Source: Lycorma delicatula (lineage: Eukaryota > Arthropoda > Insecta > Hemiptera > Fulgoridae). Taken from it: a stretch of DNA of 64,000 bases. Made by a program: the position numbers and the translations under genes. The stretch covers positions 73,991,689 through 74,055,688 of the forward strand of contig NC_134455.1 of the NCBI RefSeq assembly GCF_047948215.1, in the 5' to 3' direction. The notes beneath the pieces are model-generated. The model was not told where the DNA came from. It saw nothing but the letters and a program-made list of their open reading frames with translations, and did no database searches. Shown one piece after another: positions 10,790 to 22,056 of this stretch. Each line of letters starts with the position of its first letter. Within the stretch, counting starts at the first letter, position 1.

Positions 10790-13400
10790 CTGCTCAGATT
10801 AAACAAACTACTTGATGCCACGCCCACTGTTGTCCGAAGGCGTGATCTAGTATGTTATGATACACTATTCTGTAGCACGAAAAAGTACCCGATTAAAATA
10901 TCTTTTACAAATTTAACTACAAAGCAAATTTACTATTCCGACAAAGCAAAACAATTTGGGTTGAACTACTACGGTCATTCTATATATAAGAAGAATTGAT
11001 TTTTAAGCAGACTTCAAAAAGATGTGGATGTTCTTAATTTGACCCGGTTTTTTTTGTTGTAGCTTTTTCTAAACTTATCTATGAACAAGATTATCAGTTT
11101 CATTATTATTTTAGAGGAAGTTCCTCTGGTGAATCTGTTTGGTAGTAATCCGTTTGGCTTTGTCTATTTATCTCAGCCGCTTGGTAAGTGGGTATCCCGG
11201 CCACTCCGTCGCTATACTTGGTATAACCGAACAGTAAGTATTCAGCAGTTACCGTCTTTATCTTCATCGCTAAGGAAACAAATAAAATGAAAACAACCTC
11301 ATTTGAACGGGAATTAAATCATTTATTGTCAGATTAGAAGGACATACTGCTTTAGAAATACCTAGTTGTACGAACAGCATTAAAAATCTCCTGTCACAAA
11401 AGTCAGAGCAGCCTGAATTAAAGCAAATAATTTAATATTCAGAAGAAATTCTTTATTGAGATTAACCATATGATAAATTAACGGCTTAATTAAAGATTCA
11501 GTATTTCAAGAAATGAATCCATGTTTTTCTATGAAAATCACTGTTCAAAAATCTTGTTGGGTCAAAAAGAGATTTTATATTTTTTTAAGTAAAATGTCAC
11601 AAACAACTTTATTTCTAAAATTATTGTGTTTAGTTAAATAATTTTCAATTCATGAAAGGCAATAAATATCCTTAAAAAGTTTGATTTACTGGATTTTTTA
11701 ATATAGAAAAAACTGCAATTAATATTTGGTAAGGCTTGGGAACCCCGAACTGATTTTCTACCTTTTCTTTTAATCTAAATTCTTAGAAATATTATCCATT
11801 TTCTAAAATTCACTAAGTTACAAAATTAAGTTACAAAGACGTTAACTTTTCCTTTAAAAAATTTGGGTTAAAATTCTTATAGAATCTTTATTCTTTTCAC
11901 CAAATTATCCTTCATTGAACCTATTTCTTGTACATCCTGACCTCCGTAGGGGAAGATACCTATCTGCCTTGTGACTATCCCAGTCGTCACACCATCCCCT
12001 GCGTTCCTAGCCCTGATGGGTTTTATCGGAGTTCATCTGTTAGTCCCTCTAAACATGATAACACAACACAATCATCAGTTTGGCCTTTTTCAGGATGCCA
12101 CCGATTCTAATGCCTCGGCAGATATTTACATCTGTGTATTTACACAGCTTACTATAGTCTTTGTATAAAAAACATTTACATCAGTGTATTCATAGAATCT
12201 ACTTTCATCTTCATATAAAAATCTTGTACACGATTTTTAATTATTTAAAGATGAGATCTAGAAGAAGACTTGTAGACAATGAAGAAAGACTTAGTTGTTT
12301 AAGATCCAAGAGAAGCCGATTTTGCACAAGCCAGCACTTTGTTGTGGTATCCAACTCGAAAATATATGTCAAATCTAAGTTACGTTCCAATGTTTATCAT
12401 TTCAGGTTAGAACTATGTGAAAATTCTTTATGTTTTGTTTACCAACTGATTTTGTGCCTTTGGATGGATGGTACAACTATGAATTACAATCATTTTTAAA
12501 TCGGATTAAAAATCATTATCTGTAATTTAATTTCCTTCAGGTATATAGTTTTTTTAGACGTCTTTGTGATGTTATTAATTTTTTTCTGATTACCCGTGTC
12601 GACATAACTAGAGTAAAATGTAAATTGGTTATAAATAAAAGCAATCATACGCTGCTCAGTGCCTGAATTTGTAATCATTTCATTAAATCTATCTTGAAAT
12701 TATTGCATCCGGCTATTGTTTGTAAGGAATAGTTCTAAATAAAACAAATAAAATAATTAGGAAATTATTATTATTATTGTTACGAACATTATTTAATTAT
12801 TATAATAGTTTCTATTATTTAAACTGAAAATTCTCTTTCTATATATGTATGTATAGGAAGTTATATTATTCTCCTCAAAGTAATTTTAAAAGGTCATTTA
12901 TTATGAATCATTAAAACGTGATAGAAAGTAGAACATGCATCAAATTTAGAGTTAACGGTATATTTTTTCCCTGTTACTATTTTTATTTCTTCTATACAAT
13001 AATTTATTATATCTTGGTTCCATGATGCTTACATATTTTTGTTCACTATATTTGGTATTACGTGCTAATTAATTTACTTATCCTAATATAAATATTATAT
13101 TATTATAATATCAATAGAAAGATAAATTAAAATCAATATTTTAATATTAAAACTTGTTCAGTCTATTATCTGTATTTGTTTAACTTTATATTTGGATAAA
13201 TTTTCTGTTTCCAATGTTTCTTCTTTTCTTATAACTATAATAATACCTAATAAATCAAATCACGTAATTTAATATCTCGATTTATTCCTACTTGTTTCTC
13301 TGTTTTTTTTCTTCTGGACGATAGGAATCAACCTATCGTGTCAAAGGTGCGCGCGCGCGGGTGTTTAATTCTTCAGAGGATGAGTTGTAATGGCAATTTT
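10790..13400. other. No recognised genes; one GC-richer unassigned patch
   Basis: Mostly AT-rich. Around 11930-12125 the composition is more balanced (for example cctccgtaggggaagatacc, cctcggcagatatttacatc) and frames are open for about 60 codons, but I recognise no domain. A small hairpin (acgatagg / cctatcgt) lies near 13320, followed by a GC dinucleotide run at about 13350. Confidence 0.55.
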
Positions 13401-13404
13401 GTAA

Positions 13405-13495
13405 CGTGTGAAATGCCATGGCTCTCCGAGATTTGAACTCGGGAACGGGTTCCGGATGAAAGACCTAGACGCTACTACTCGCGCCACGGAGGCCG
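13405..13495 (-). repeat. tRNA-derived SINE (family 2) copy
   Basis: Minus head GGCCTCCGTGGCGCGAG, AGTAGCGTCTAGG, loop CTTTCAT, B-box-like GAGTTCAAATCTC, and tail GGCATTTCACACG. It is more diverged than the other copies. Confidence 0.8.
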
Positions 13496-13499
13496 GATA

Positions 13500-16270
13500 A
13501 TAATTTACTTTAATGAAATTATATTAGATTAATTTCTCATAATTAAGGTTGATATTTTAGATTTATAATCTTAAATTTTAGTTAATTAGGACGAAATAAA
13601 GCTACTAAAATTGGATGTAATAATATTAATAAACCATTTATTTATTTTTAATTTTCGACGTGAACTGCAATTCTTGTGGCGAAATCCTTTTTCCGATTTA
13701 TTCTTAAATAATGAGCTTTAGAAAGCATTCTTATTATTTCTAAGATAAATAACGTTTAAAATAACTTTGTAGAAAATATTTTTTGAAATTTCATTCACAT
13801 ACTAGGTAGGTAGGTACTTTCTCTTGGCAAAACTACTTTTATTTTTACGTGCAGACTAGATTTGAAGAAAAGATGTCGCTAAAAAAAATTTATAATAAAG
13901 TTTAAACTATTTCCATAGAAAATATTATTAATTTTGAAAGGGATCGCTACATTTTTTGCATAATTATCTCGTATTATAAGATAAAAAATTTAAATTACTC
14001 TTTTATGAAAGAAAGTTTTCTTAGTTTCAAACGGTATCCACCATTCTATGATAATAGAAGATTGTGATTTACCGAACGGAGGGGGGTGGGGGTTTACATA
14101 TTAGCAAAAAAAGATATTTCCAAATATTTATTTATACAGCTTTTAAAAGAGAGTAATATACAGGCATTATTATTGGGAGTAGTTTATCGGCTCTTCCCAT
14201 CAGATCAAGCTAAGGGTGGCTTGCTGTAGAAATACTGTCATCCTCAGCGTGGACCTTTCCTCAGTTGGAACTCAAAACTCAAATTGGGAAAGAATATTAT
14301 GAAGGATAACGAAACAGGATTTAGCCATGATGGAATCGCAGCACAACTCCATCCAAGAAAATACCGAAAATACCCGTCTTGTTATTAGGTGTTCATTCCA
14401 CCTGAGTATTTTTACTCAGGATAGGAGAAAAATATTTCTGATCAAACATTTTTTGTTAAGTATAAATAAATATATGCTGGGAAAAATATTTTCCCAACGG
14501 ATGTGCTCCCCTTATAGGTAAAGGAACACCTTCATCCATTACATAAATTACTTGGTATGAGTAAGTGTCCAGTTGAACTATTTACTGTTTAGCTAGTAAT
14601 CTAATGATAGTACTTCTGGATACTGACAAGAATTAACGAAATCAAAATTTGAACAGCTGTTGTAGAATTAATTTTTCAGAATATTGATCCATAATTTCCT
14701 TCCGGGATATGTACTGATATAGTACTGAAACGGATATTTTATGAAAATAATTTTTCTTTCTTGTGATCGAACCTCCTTAAAAAGGTTTATCCCTTAATTT
14801 TTATTTCTTCGGTTTACCCACTATTGTTACTCTTCTGTTTCTTTGGAAATTTAATTCATCCACTAGTTTGAAAGGTTGTTCTCGAAAATTATTTCTTTAG
14901 GAATATTTGATAATTTTTTTAGATCTTCTTTTAATTTCTTTTAACAAGCTTATTTTGGTTTTCTTATATTTTCAAAAAATGAATTATTTTGTTAATCTAG
15001 TTTCTTCCATTCTATATATGACAATCAAATTTGAGGCTTCTTTTTCTTATTGTACGGTTTATTTTTCAAAATTTGGTAAATTTCTTTTGATTTTCTTAAT
15101 GTATACCATAAATATTACGTTCGAGTTTTATCCAATGGATTTTCTTAAATTCGTTTTTCAAAGTTTATTAGATTTTTCCTGAAAACATCTATAAGTCTTC
15201 CGAATTGTGTACCGGTTCAGGTAAACTGTGGTTGTTTTAATTTTTATTATTTTTACTTAAAAACTCGTTATCGAAACAAAATTGTTATTTTGAAATAACA
15301 TTTTTTTCCCTGTTGGCTATAATGACTTGTGTATTAAAATATGAAATATGATTTATAAATCATGTTGTTTTGTCTTTTTTATTTGATATATTTTAAGAAA
15401 GTGAGTGACCTGATAAAAAGCTTTGACAGTCATAATAATAAATATTTATGTAAACCTATTTATACTATATTTATATTATCGTTCCATTCATTTAAATTTA
15501 TTTATTCATACACCGACGTTTGTGGTGTCATATCCGTCGTTAAACTTAATGGTGTTGAAAAAAAAATAGGCATTATTTTTATTTTTTTATTTTGAGTAAC
15601 ATCTGTAGTTATTATGAATAAAAATTTATATCGGATATTTTTTAATAATATTTTTTTCCATTGATTTGTCTGTTTTTCTAGTTTTGTTATTAAAATCATG
15701 TCATTAATGAAGTAAAACAAAAAATATCGTAATTTCAATATGTAAATTAGTTTAGTTGTCATAATAATATCTATCGGGAATGTTTGTAAATTACTGGTGT
15801 TAAAATATTCTTCCCTGCAAGACAAACTTTCCTAGTAAGGGCTATATTTTTTATCCTTTTCCATTTAAATCTATATGGTTCTTCAAATATTTAGGACCTA
15901 CATTCTTATAGGTTTACTACGTTTATTTTCTTTTCATTTATACATCTATCGACTATTCTTACTTCATATTTTATTTTTCTGTATGCCCCAGTCATTTTTT
16001 TTTCCAAATCATCCAATATATTTTTCAATGGCACAGTTTTTCACAACCTTTGTCGAGTATTATAAATTTCCTAAAATTTTAACCTTTTTAAAACGTTTGG
16101 TTTTTATTTGTATTAGAATCTTGGTTACTTATAAATAATATTAGAAGAGATGTTTTTTCTTAAATTTTAAAACGAAAGGTTTTTAACGGAACTCTGGGGC
16201 ATAAATCATTTCCAAAATAACGAGCATCATATACCAGACAAAGACATACGGGAAAATGAACTGGTTTCCC
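13500..16270. other. AT-rich DNA, no recognised genes
   Basis: Frames of 60-107 codons at 14327-16138 are all Phe/Ile/Leu/Tyr-rich with no motifs. Two small perfect hairpins occur: cctgagta-tttt-tactcagg (14401-14420) and tgggaaaa-ata-ttttccca (about 14478-14496). A G-rich run lies near 14080. Confidence 0.6.
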
Positions 16271-16284
16271 GTCTTCATTAAACT

Positions 16285-16854
16285 CTGTTTTTTTTCTGTT
16301 TAGCCTCTGGAACCACCGTAAGGTATTTCTTCAGAGGATGATGTGTATGTAAATGAATTGTAGTCTTGTACAGTCTCAGGTCGTCCATTCCTACCCACCG
16401 GGTTGGTCTAGTGGTGTACGCGTCTTCCCAAATCAGCTGATTTGGAAGTCGAGAGTTCCAGCGTTAAAGTCCTAGTAAAATCAGTTACTTTTATACAGAT
16501 TTGAATACTAGATCGTGGATGCCGGTGTTCTTTGATGGTTGGGTTTCAATTAACCACACATCTCAGGAATGGCCGACCTGAAACTGCACAAGACTACACT
16601 TCACATACACTTTTACATATCATTCTCATTCATCCTCTGAAGCAATACCTGAACGGTAATTCCCGGAGGCTAAAGAGGGAAAAGAAAGGTCGACCATTTC
16701 TAAGATGTGTGGTTAATTGAAACCCAACCACCCAAGTACACCGGTATCCTCGATCTAGTATTCAAATTCGTATAGAAGTAACTTCCTTTTATTAGGATTT
16801 GAACCTTAGAAATCTCGACTTCGAAATCAGCCGATTAGACCAACCCGGTGGATT
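16285..16854 (-). mobile_element. SINE family 1 (outer copy, minus), interrupted
   Basis: The minus-strand copy starts at about 16854 (ccaccgggttggtc, A-box-like) and ends in a T-rich-to-plus tail at 16285 (tttttttctgtttagcctc). A perfect 14-bp target duplication, gtcttcattaaact, flanks it at 16271-16284 and 16855-16868. It is split by a plus-strand copy of the same family at 16393-16687. The head resembles a tRNA (TTGGTCTAGTGG A-box type), so this is a tRNA-derived SINE of roughly 280 bp. Confidence 0.85.
16393..16687 (+). mobile_element. SINE family 1 (inner copy, plus)
   Basis: It starts acccaccgggttggtctagt, contains the palindromic ccaaatcagctgatttgg and the body segments gatactagatcgtggat-like and ggttgggtttcaattaacca, and ends ggctaaagagggaaaagaaa. 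The target duplication is ggtcgtccattcct (16379-16392) versus ggtcgaccatttct (16688-16701), two mismatches, and it lies within the outer SINE. The small open frame inside it is not a gene. Confidence 0.85.
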
Positions 16855-16984
16855 GTCTTCATTAAACTGAATATAGTTTTATGCATAATATTGGAGTGAT
16901 ACAAAGTTAAGTTTTAGTTTACACATTCACCATCGGATAGCAGCTGTGTTAAACTGTTACACAGACGAAGCTGTTATGAGCTCG

Positions 16985-18165
16985 GTCTTTAGTACCATAG
17001 TTTTGCCATAAGAGAATGCTTAGTTTGTGTACCGGTTCGCAGAAACAAAATCAGTGATTTTCGTACCAAGAAATTACACGCGAGTCTATCGTAGAAATTC
17101 TCCGTGTGATAAAAACATTCGTAACAGTTTTTGGAAACTGGAAGCGTTTGAACGATCACTTACCAGGCAGGCCTAAAACAAATGCCGAAAACAGAGAAAC
17201 AATTCTATCGTCTTTCCAGCTAAGTCCAAAACTTCAGTTTGTAGTGTTAGTCGTCATTTAAACATTCCTACAAGATATGTTATTATTCGCAAACGATCAA
17301 AGCTTTGTGCTTTTAAACTGCAGCTATTCCGTGAAATGAAACTTGATGATAAGCCACATAGATTTCAGTCTTTAATGCCCGTGTTATACTTCATTTCTAT
17401 TGATAAAAACTACCTGCAGCATATTTTACTTTCTGATGAAGCAACATTTTATATTCGTGGAGTCGTGAATCGCTTTAATTGTCGACAATAGGACTCAGAC
17501 ATACCAATAAATGGGATTTGTAGCAACTGTCCAAAAGTGATATCTGGTATCGTAATTTTTGGGCCATTTATTTTTCCACTAGCAGACTACTACGGGCATA
17601 GTGTACCCGAGTGCACTATGCCCATAGTAGTTGCGGGCAATGCAGATTACTTCTGCGACTACTAGTCCTGTAACGTGTCTGAACACGTTACAGAACTTTG
17701 TGTTTTCGCAGATTGGAAATATGGAGGGCGTAATTTTCCAGCAGGATGTAGCCCCTCCAGATAATGTGCAGAAGTTATCGGGTATTTTGTTAACTATAGG
17801 TTCCCGGAAGGTCGGATAAGCAGAATAACTCCTATCGCTTGGCCAGACCGAAGTGTTGATTAACCCCGATGAATTTCTTCTTTAGGAGCTACATAAAAGA
17901 CATCCTATATTAAGAAAGACTACAGTCCCTCAACTACCTGGTCCAATGAATAATAGCAGCTGTAGAAGCGACTCCAACAGACATGCCCGCCTGATTGTCG
18001 AACGAGTTAGATTATCTGTTTGACAAACTGCAGTCTTATCGTGTTATACTAAGAAGTAAAAAAAAAACTTTGACTTTGTTCTTTCATGTATTGAAACACA
18101 CACATTTATTATTCTAAATTAATCTAAAACTGCAGAGCTCTTTTTCGGTCATCCGGTATTTATTT
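16985..18165 (+). pseudogene. DUF4817-type mariner transposase relic
   Basis: Plus frames give RFAETKSVIFVPRNY (first HTH), RKRSKLCAFKLQLFREMKLD, ILLSDEATFYIRGVVNRFNC (first catalytic Asp in SDEATF), SNCPKVISGIVIFGPFIFPL (second Asp of the usual D-S-P-K is lost), LNTLQNFVFSQIGNMEGVIF, QQDVAPPDN (third Asp kept), and GRISRITPIAWPDRSVD near the end. This is the whole transposase in order, broken by stops and frameshifts. Between GPFIFPL and LNTLQNF there are roughly 66 extra bases containing a 17-bp inverted repeat. The 3' end around 18134-18165 (tttttcggtcatccggta) looks like a terminal repeat. Confidence 0.85.
17587..17693. repeat. Two hairpins inside the mariner relic
   Basis: ctactacgggcatagtg (17587-17603) pairs with 17614-17630 with one mismatch and a 10-nt loop. 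ctgtaacgtgt (17668-17678) pairs perfectly with 17683-17693 with a 4-nt loop. Confidence 0.9.
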
Positions 18166-18322
18166 TTAGAATCCTGATCCCACAAATTACAGTGGATATA
18201 CAGTTTTTTTATGTTATACTATTAACAGAAAACCTACTCTGATTATTGGAGATTGTTCCTAAGCTGCTTTACATATATCACAGCAAAAATAAAGACGAGG
18301 ACAGATAGTGTAAAGCTACAAA

Positions 18323-18393
18323 GTAAACGTTTTCCTTTTTGTGGAAAACATTTACATTATACTCGTATGAATGAAGGCAGTACCTTCATTCAT
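18323..18393. repeat. Two adjacent hairpins
   Basis: gtaaacgttttcc (18323-18335) pairs with 18343-18355 with one mismatch. Eleven bases later atgaatgaagg (18367-18377) pairs perfectly with 18383-18393. No element boundary is recognised here. Confidence 0.9.
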
Positions 18394-18399
18394 TAGGGA

Positions 18400-19840
18400 A
18401 ATTATTGCGGTAGAATGTAAATGTAAAGTTTACAGTATGTGAGGTACGATATATATTTAACAAATACAAATATGGTCGTTTATATTATTATACGAAGTAT
18501 ATTAATATAAGAATGATGAAATTAATTTATTAGTGTATCTCACTCGTATACTTTATATCGATAAAAAAATGTTTTGTTTATTTAGTAATAGTAAATTATT
18601 TTTAATGTTAATTTCATCATAAGTAATATAACTTTATCTCTGCTGTTTATTGTTGACTTTCTCTTGGTATGAAGTAAGCAAAGTGAATCAAGTCATAAAG
18701 AAGTATGGATGGATGTAAACTGAAAAAGAATCAAAATTAAAGTAAGAAAAAACTATGTTCATTGAGAACATTGTCCGTCTAGAATATTTTTTTACTGATT
18801 ATCTTATCGATTTATTATATCATTTACACAGAAACGTAATTTATCATAAATTTAGTTAAATATCTGTAACGAATATGTATTACCGATTAAGATTTTTAAT
18901 AATAATTAAAAATTTATTTCATTAAGCTCAGTTAATACAATTTTAAAACATTTTTAACGAAAGGTAATTTTGAAAAATCATTTAACTGTATAGATAGACT
19001 CTGTTTAAAAATATGCAGTATAAGCGCAAAATAGCACGGAGAATGTAAGCCGGAGCCTAGAAATAGCTCTTTTTCTTGTCCACGATCGTTGAACGTGGCG
19101 CTCATCGTGTTGAACATGACTCGTTCCAGCTCGTTCAATGAAGTCTGGATATTCTATAATAAATTATAAAAAATATGAAATGTGGCAGCAACGTAAGAAT
19201 TATTCGTTTAAAAATTCTACTGCTTGATTCTCAACATTTTCGAACTTTCTGATTTCAGGTTGTTAAACTGTTAATTCAGTGCTACATTCTGTATATTTAA
19301 TTGTTTTTTTTTTTATAATTATGAATAGAAATTCCTTCCTTTTTTTATTATTATATCCTTCATTGATATTTACGCTTAGTTGTTATGTAATTTGAGTATA
19401 AAATGTGTTGTGTTTTTGTAATATGTATATTTAATATATATATGTTTTTTTAATTTTGTTTTTAACTCTTTATCTACAATGCTACAGATATTTTTCTTGG
19501 AATTTTTACTCTCATATTACGTACAGTTACACGTGTTGTTTTACTCCTTTAAATTATCAGTCGTACATTTCTTTTTTTTCTTTTTTCATTATTATTATTT
19601 CTTTAAAGCAATCATTTGTTCGTTTGCTCCAAAATCTATAATAATTAAGTATCACTAACAATGATATTTGTATTTAACGTATTGTATTTTTCTAATTCAA
19701 ACAAAAAGTATATGAAAAAACTAGACAGAATCCGAGATTATTATTTCGTTAAACTGGGTAAAGTAACTTTTTAATTATCTTAATTTTGCTGTTTTGTACA
19801 ATTTATTGATTAATGCGATTAATTAATTATGTAAAAATTT
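18400..19840. other. AT-rich DNA, no recognised genes
   Basis: Short random frames only. A 68-codon minus frame at 18932-19138 has mixed composition but no motif that I recognise. Confidence 0.6.
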
Positions 19841-19844
19841 CAAT

Positions 19845-20035
19845 ACATAAAGATGGAAGGAATACGTAGAGGAACTGTGTATAGCAAAAGAGAAACCTGA
19901 TGAACTAATCATAGAAAATGGATAGGTCGTAGCTGAAGAGAGTAAAGGACCATCGACATTAAAATGTGAAGTAAAGAAAAGCGTTTGAAGAAATGAATAA
20001 AAAATGATTGGAGTCGGTGAACTTCCCATAAAATT
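19845..20035 (+). pseudogene. LINE reverse transcriptase relic, N-terminal part
   Basis: The plus frame reads RWKEYVEELCIAKEKPDELI, IENG, a stop, VVAEESKGPSTLKCEVKKSV, then GVGELPIKL. This is the pre-RT linker typical of many arthropod LINEs (W-x-x-Y-F/V-x-x-L, K-G-P-x-x-x-x-E-V-x-x-A, G-x-D/E-x-I/L-P-x-E/K-L). It breaks off exactly where the R-B repeat starts, and the RT resumes at 20416. Confidence 0.75.
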
Positions 20036-20413
20036 ACAGGGTGTTCGCCGAAGAAACGGAGAAACTTTCAGGACATGTTCTACTTGTGAAAATAATGAAA
20101 ACATAGGTCTGGAAACGCTTTGTTTTCGAGTTACGGCTAGCGAAAGATTTCTCCCGGATTTCAGTTCTTCTAATAAAAAGAAGATCTACTGTAATTTTTG
20201 GGACCCAAATTAAGGAGTAAAGTTGGTGGTTTTTTTATGGAAATTGAGCTAAGAGATAGGATAAAACAGGTCCCAGAACTGTAAGTTCAGTAGGTTTTCA
20301 GATATCCAACGTAAAACACAAAATTCGGTGTAGAAAAACAAGTTTTATTTTAGGTTTGTAGTACAATAACTTTGTTAAATAACTAATAAATCTTACTAAA
20401 TCTTTCGCATTTA
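20036..20413 (+). repeat. Repeat R-B, copy interrupting a LINE relic
   Basis: It begins tacagggtgttcgccgaaga, continues aaacggagaaactttcagga and tttcagttcttctaataaaa, and ends near gtagtacaataactttgtt. The same order recurs at 48988-49400 with about 80 percent identity by eye. There is no coding capacity. The family identity is unknown. It separates two halves of one RT gene, although about 100 RT residues are also missing there. Confidence 0.75.
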
Positions 20414-20415
20414 AG

Positions 20416-20935
20416 ATGTTGTCTCTCGCCGACTCCATTTAACATTTACATTGAAGATATGAGATAGAATATATTAGAAAAGAGAAAAGAAATAAGCATA
20501 GGAGGAAGAAATATATGGCATAAGTCTGCTGATGATATGGTAATTCAAGCTGATGGCATAGATACGCTTCAAAGATTCTTAAAAGTCCTGAAGGAATGAA
20601 TGAAAATAAATATAAAAAAAACAAACTAATGGAAATAAATAACAAAGTGCATTTACTGATAAGGACATTAAGGAAGAATAGAAAATTTAAAAAATACTGA
20701 TATTTTGATATTATGGTGAATTGAGGACCGGAAGAGCGCAATTGAAATAAAATTAATAGTAGCAATGGCAAAGGAAGGCTTCAGTAAGAAGAAGGAATTA
20801 CTGTGTAGTAAACGTCTGGACTTGAAGGGTTAAGGAAGGACCAAATGCTGTGTATGTCTTGTGTGGGAGTGAAGCATGAATAATAAAAAAGAGGAGATAG
20901 TGACTGGATAGAGGCTTCTGTTTCCCTAGACTGTA
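20416..20935 (+). pseudogene. LINE reverse transcriptase relic, catalytic part
   Basis: Frames give CCLSPTPFNIYIEDM, IGGRNIWHKSADDMVIQADG (the catalytic F/Y-A-D-D box, here SADDM), MKINIKKTN, then IVAMAKEGFSKKKELLCSKR and YVLCGSEA in a shifted frame (usual L-Y-G-S-E-A-W). The order matches RT palm, DD motif, K-T-K box and the A-M-A-K-E-A-F tail. Multiple stops are present. The 110-codon frame on the opposite strand looks like its shadow. Confidence 0.8.
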
Positions 20936-21715
20936 ATATACTTACGTATTATAATGATAACTGTTACCTAATCTTTTATACATTTATTAGATTATATTTC
21001 ATTAAATAATAGGTTTAATTCTCTAATTATGTAGATAAATAAGTTTTTTTTAAATTACATTTGTACCTTCAGTAAATCTAATTGCAAATTATACAATTTC
21101 ATGTAAAAAGAATATTAAGTCGCATGCGTTGGTCTGACACGTACTGGATCCTCGTGTTTGTTTACTTGTACAAGAACATTTTAGTGAAACGTTACAGTTA
21201 CATCCGAATAGAATGTCAGCACCACCGTCCATTTATCAGATGTGCATAAAAGGGAAGTTTATAATAATCTCTGTGTGTATTCTTCTACTTGATAAAAATA
21301 ATATCATTGTATTAAACATTGTTAGCTAAAAAAAGAGTACATAAATTCGATTCTTTACGTAACCATATAGCTAGGATGGATGTTCGGAATATCTGTTGAT
21401 CACCCTCTCAAAAACATTGTCTGTATGTGACTAATCGTATACTTTATCTTTAAAATAATAAAAGTTTGATAATAGATATAAAACTTTTGAATGAGATGTA
21501 GTATTTTAATGATGTATTATTTTATTCAATTCGAGCATACAGTTTATTATTGTAAGCAATATAATTTAAATTTGTGTATTGTATTACCTGACGTATAAAA
21601 AAATTAAGTGTTAATAACATTTCCATTATGTGCATTGTAATGTTCTAAAATGATCAAATAAAATTAGCAATAAAACAACGTATTTTTATTATGAAATCAG
21701 TATTTATTTATTAAT
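20936..21715. other. No recognised genes
   Basis: AT-rich except for a slightly balanced patch at 21121-21260 (for example cgcatgcgttggtctgacac). No motif was found. Confidence 0.6.
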
Positions 21716-21719
21716 AAAA

Positions 21720-22056
21720 GTTTAGATTACTTGGCGGTACTGAGTTCCTTGGTGTGCATTTCATCAGGAAAGGGATAGTAAGCTTACACACACAATCAAA
21801 TACCTCGCAGAAAGTCACATACACGAACAAGATCACGTAAGGCAAAAGCGCACCACAAACGCATCGCAACATAACAGCAACCACAAATTACACACGTCGC
21901 TACACATCACAAGTCTCATCCATCCCCTTAACAACAATCACATTCTTCAAAATTTACTTCATCATACAACAGCAACACACCAATCGTACACCATGCGTAC
22001 ACACACAATCGCTTCAACAACACGCATACTCATAAACAGTCACTGACACAACATAC
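21720..22056 (-). mobile_element. Probable 3' untranslated tail of R1-like LINE
   Basis: The plus strand is strikingly C/A-rich (acacacacaatc, cacaccaatcgtacaccatg), so the minus strand is G/T-rich. The segment follows directly after the ORF2 relic in minus orientation. The composition change at about 21770 and the AT-rich boundary near 21720 suggest the end of the element. The role is inferred from position. Confidence 0.5.
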
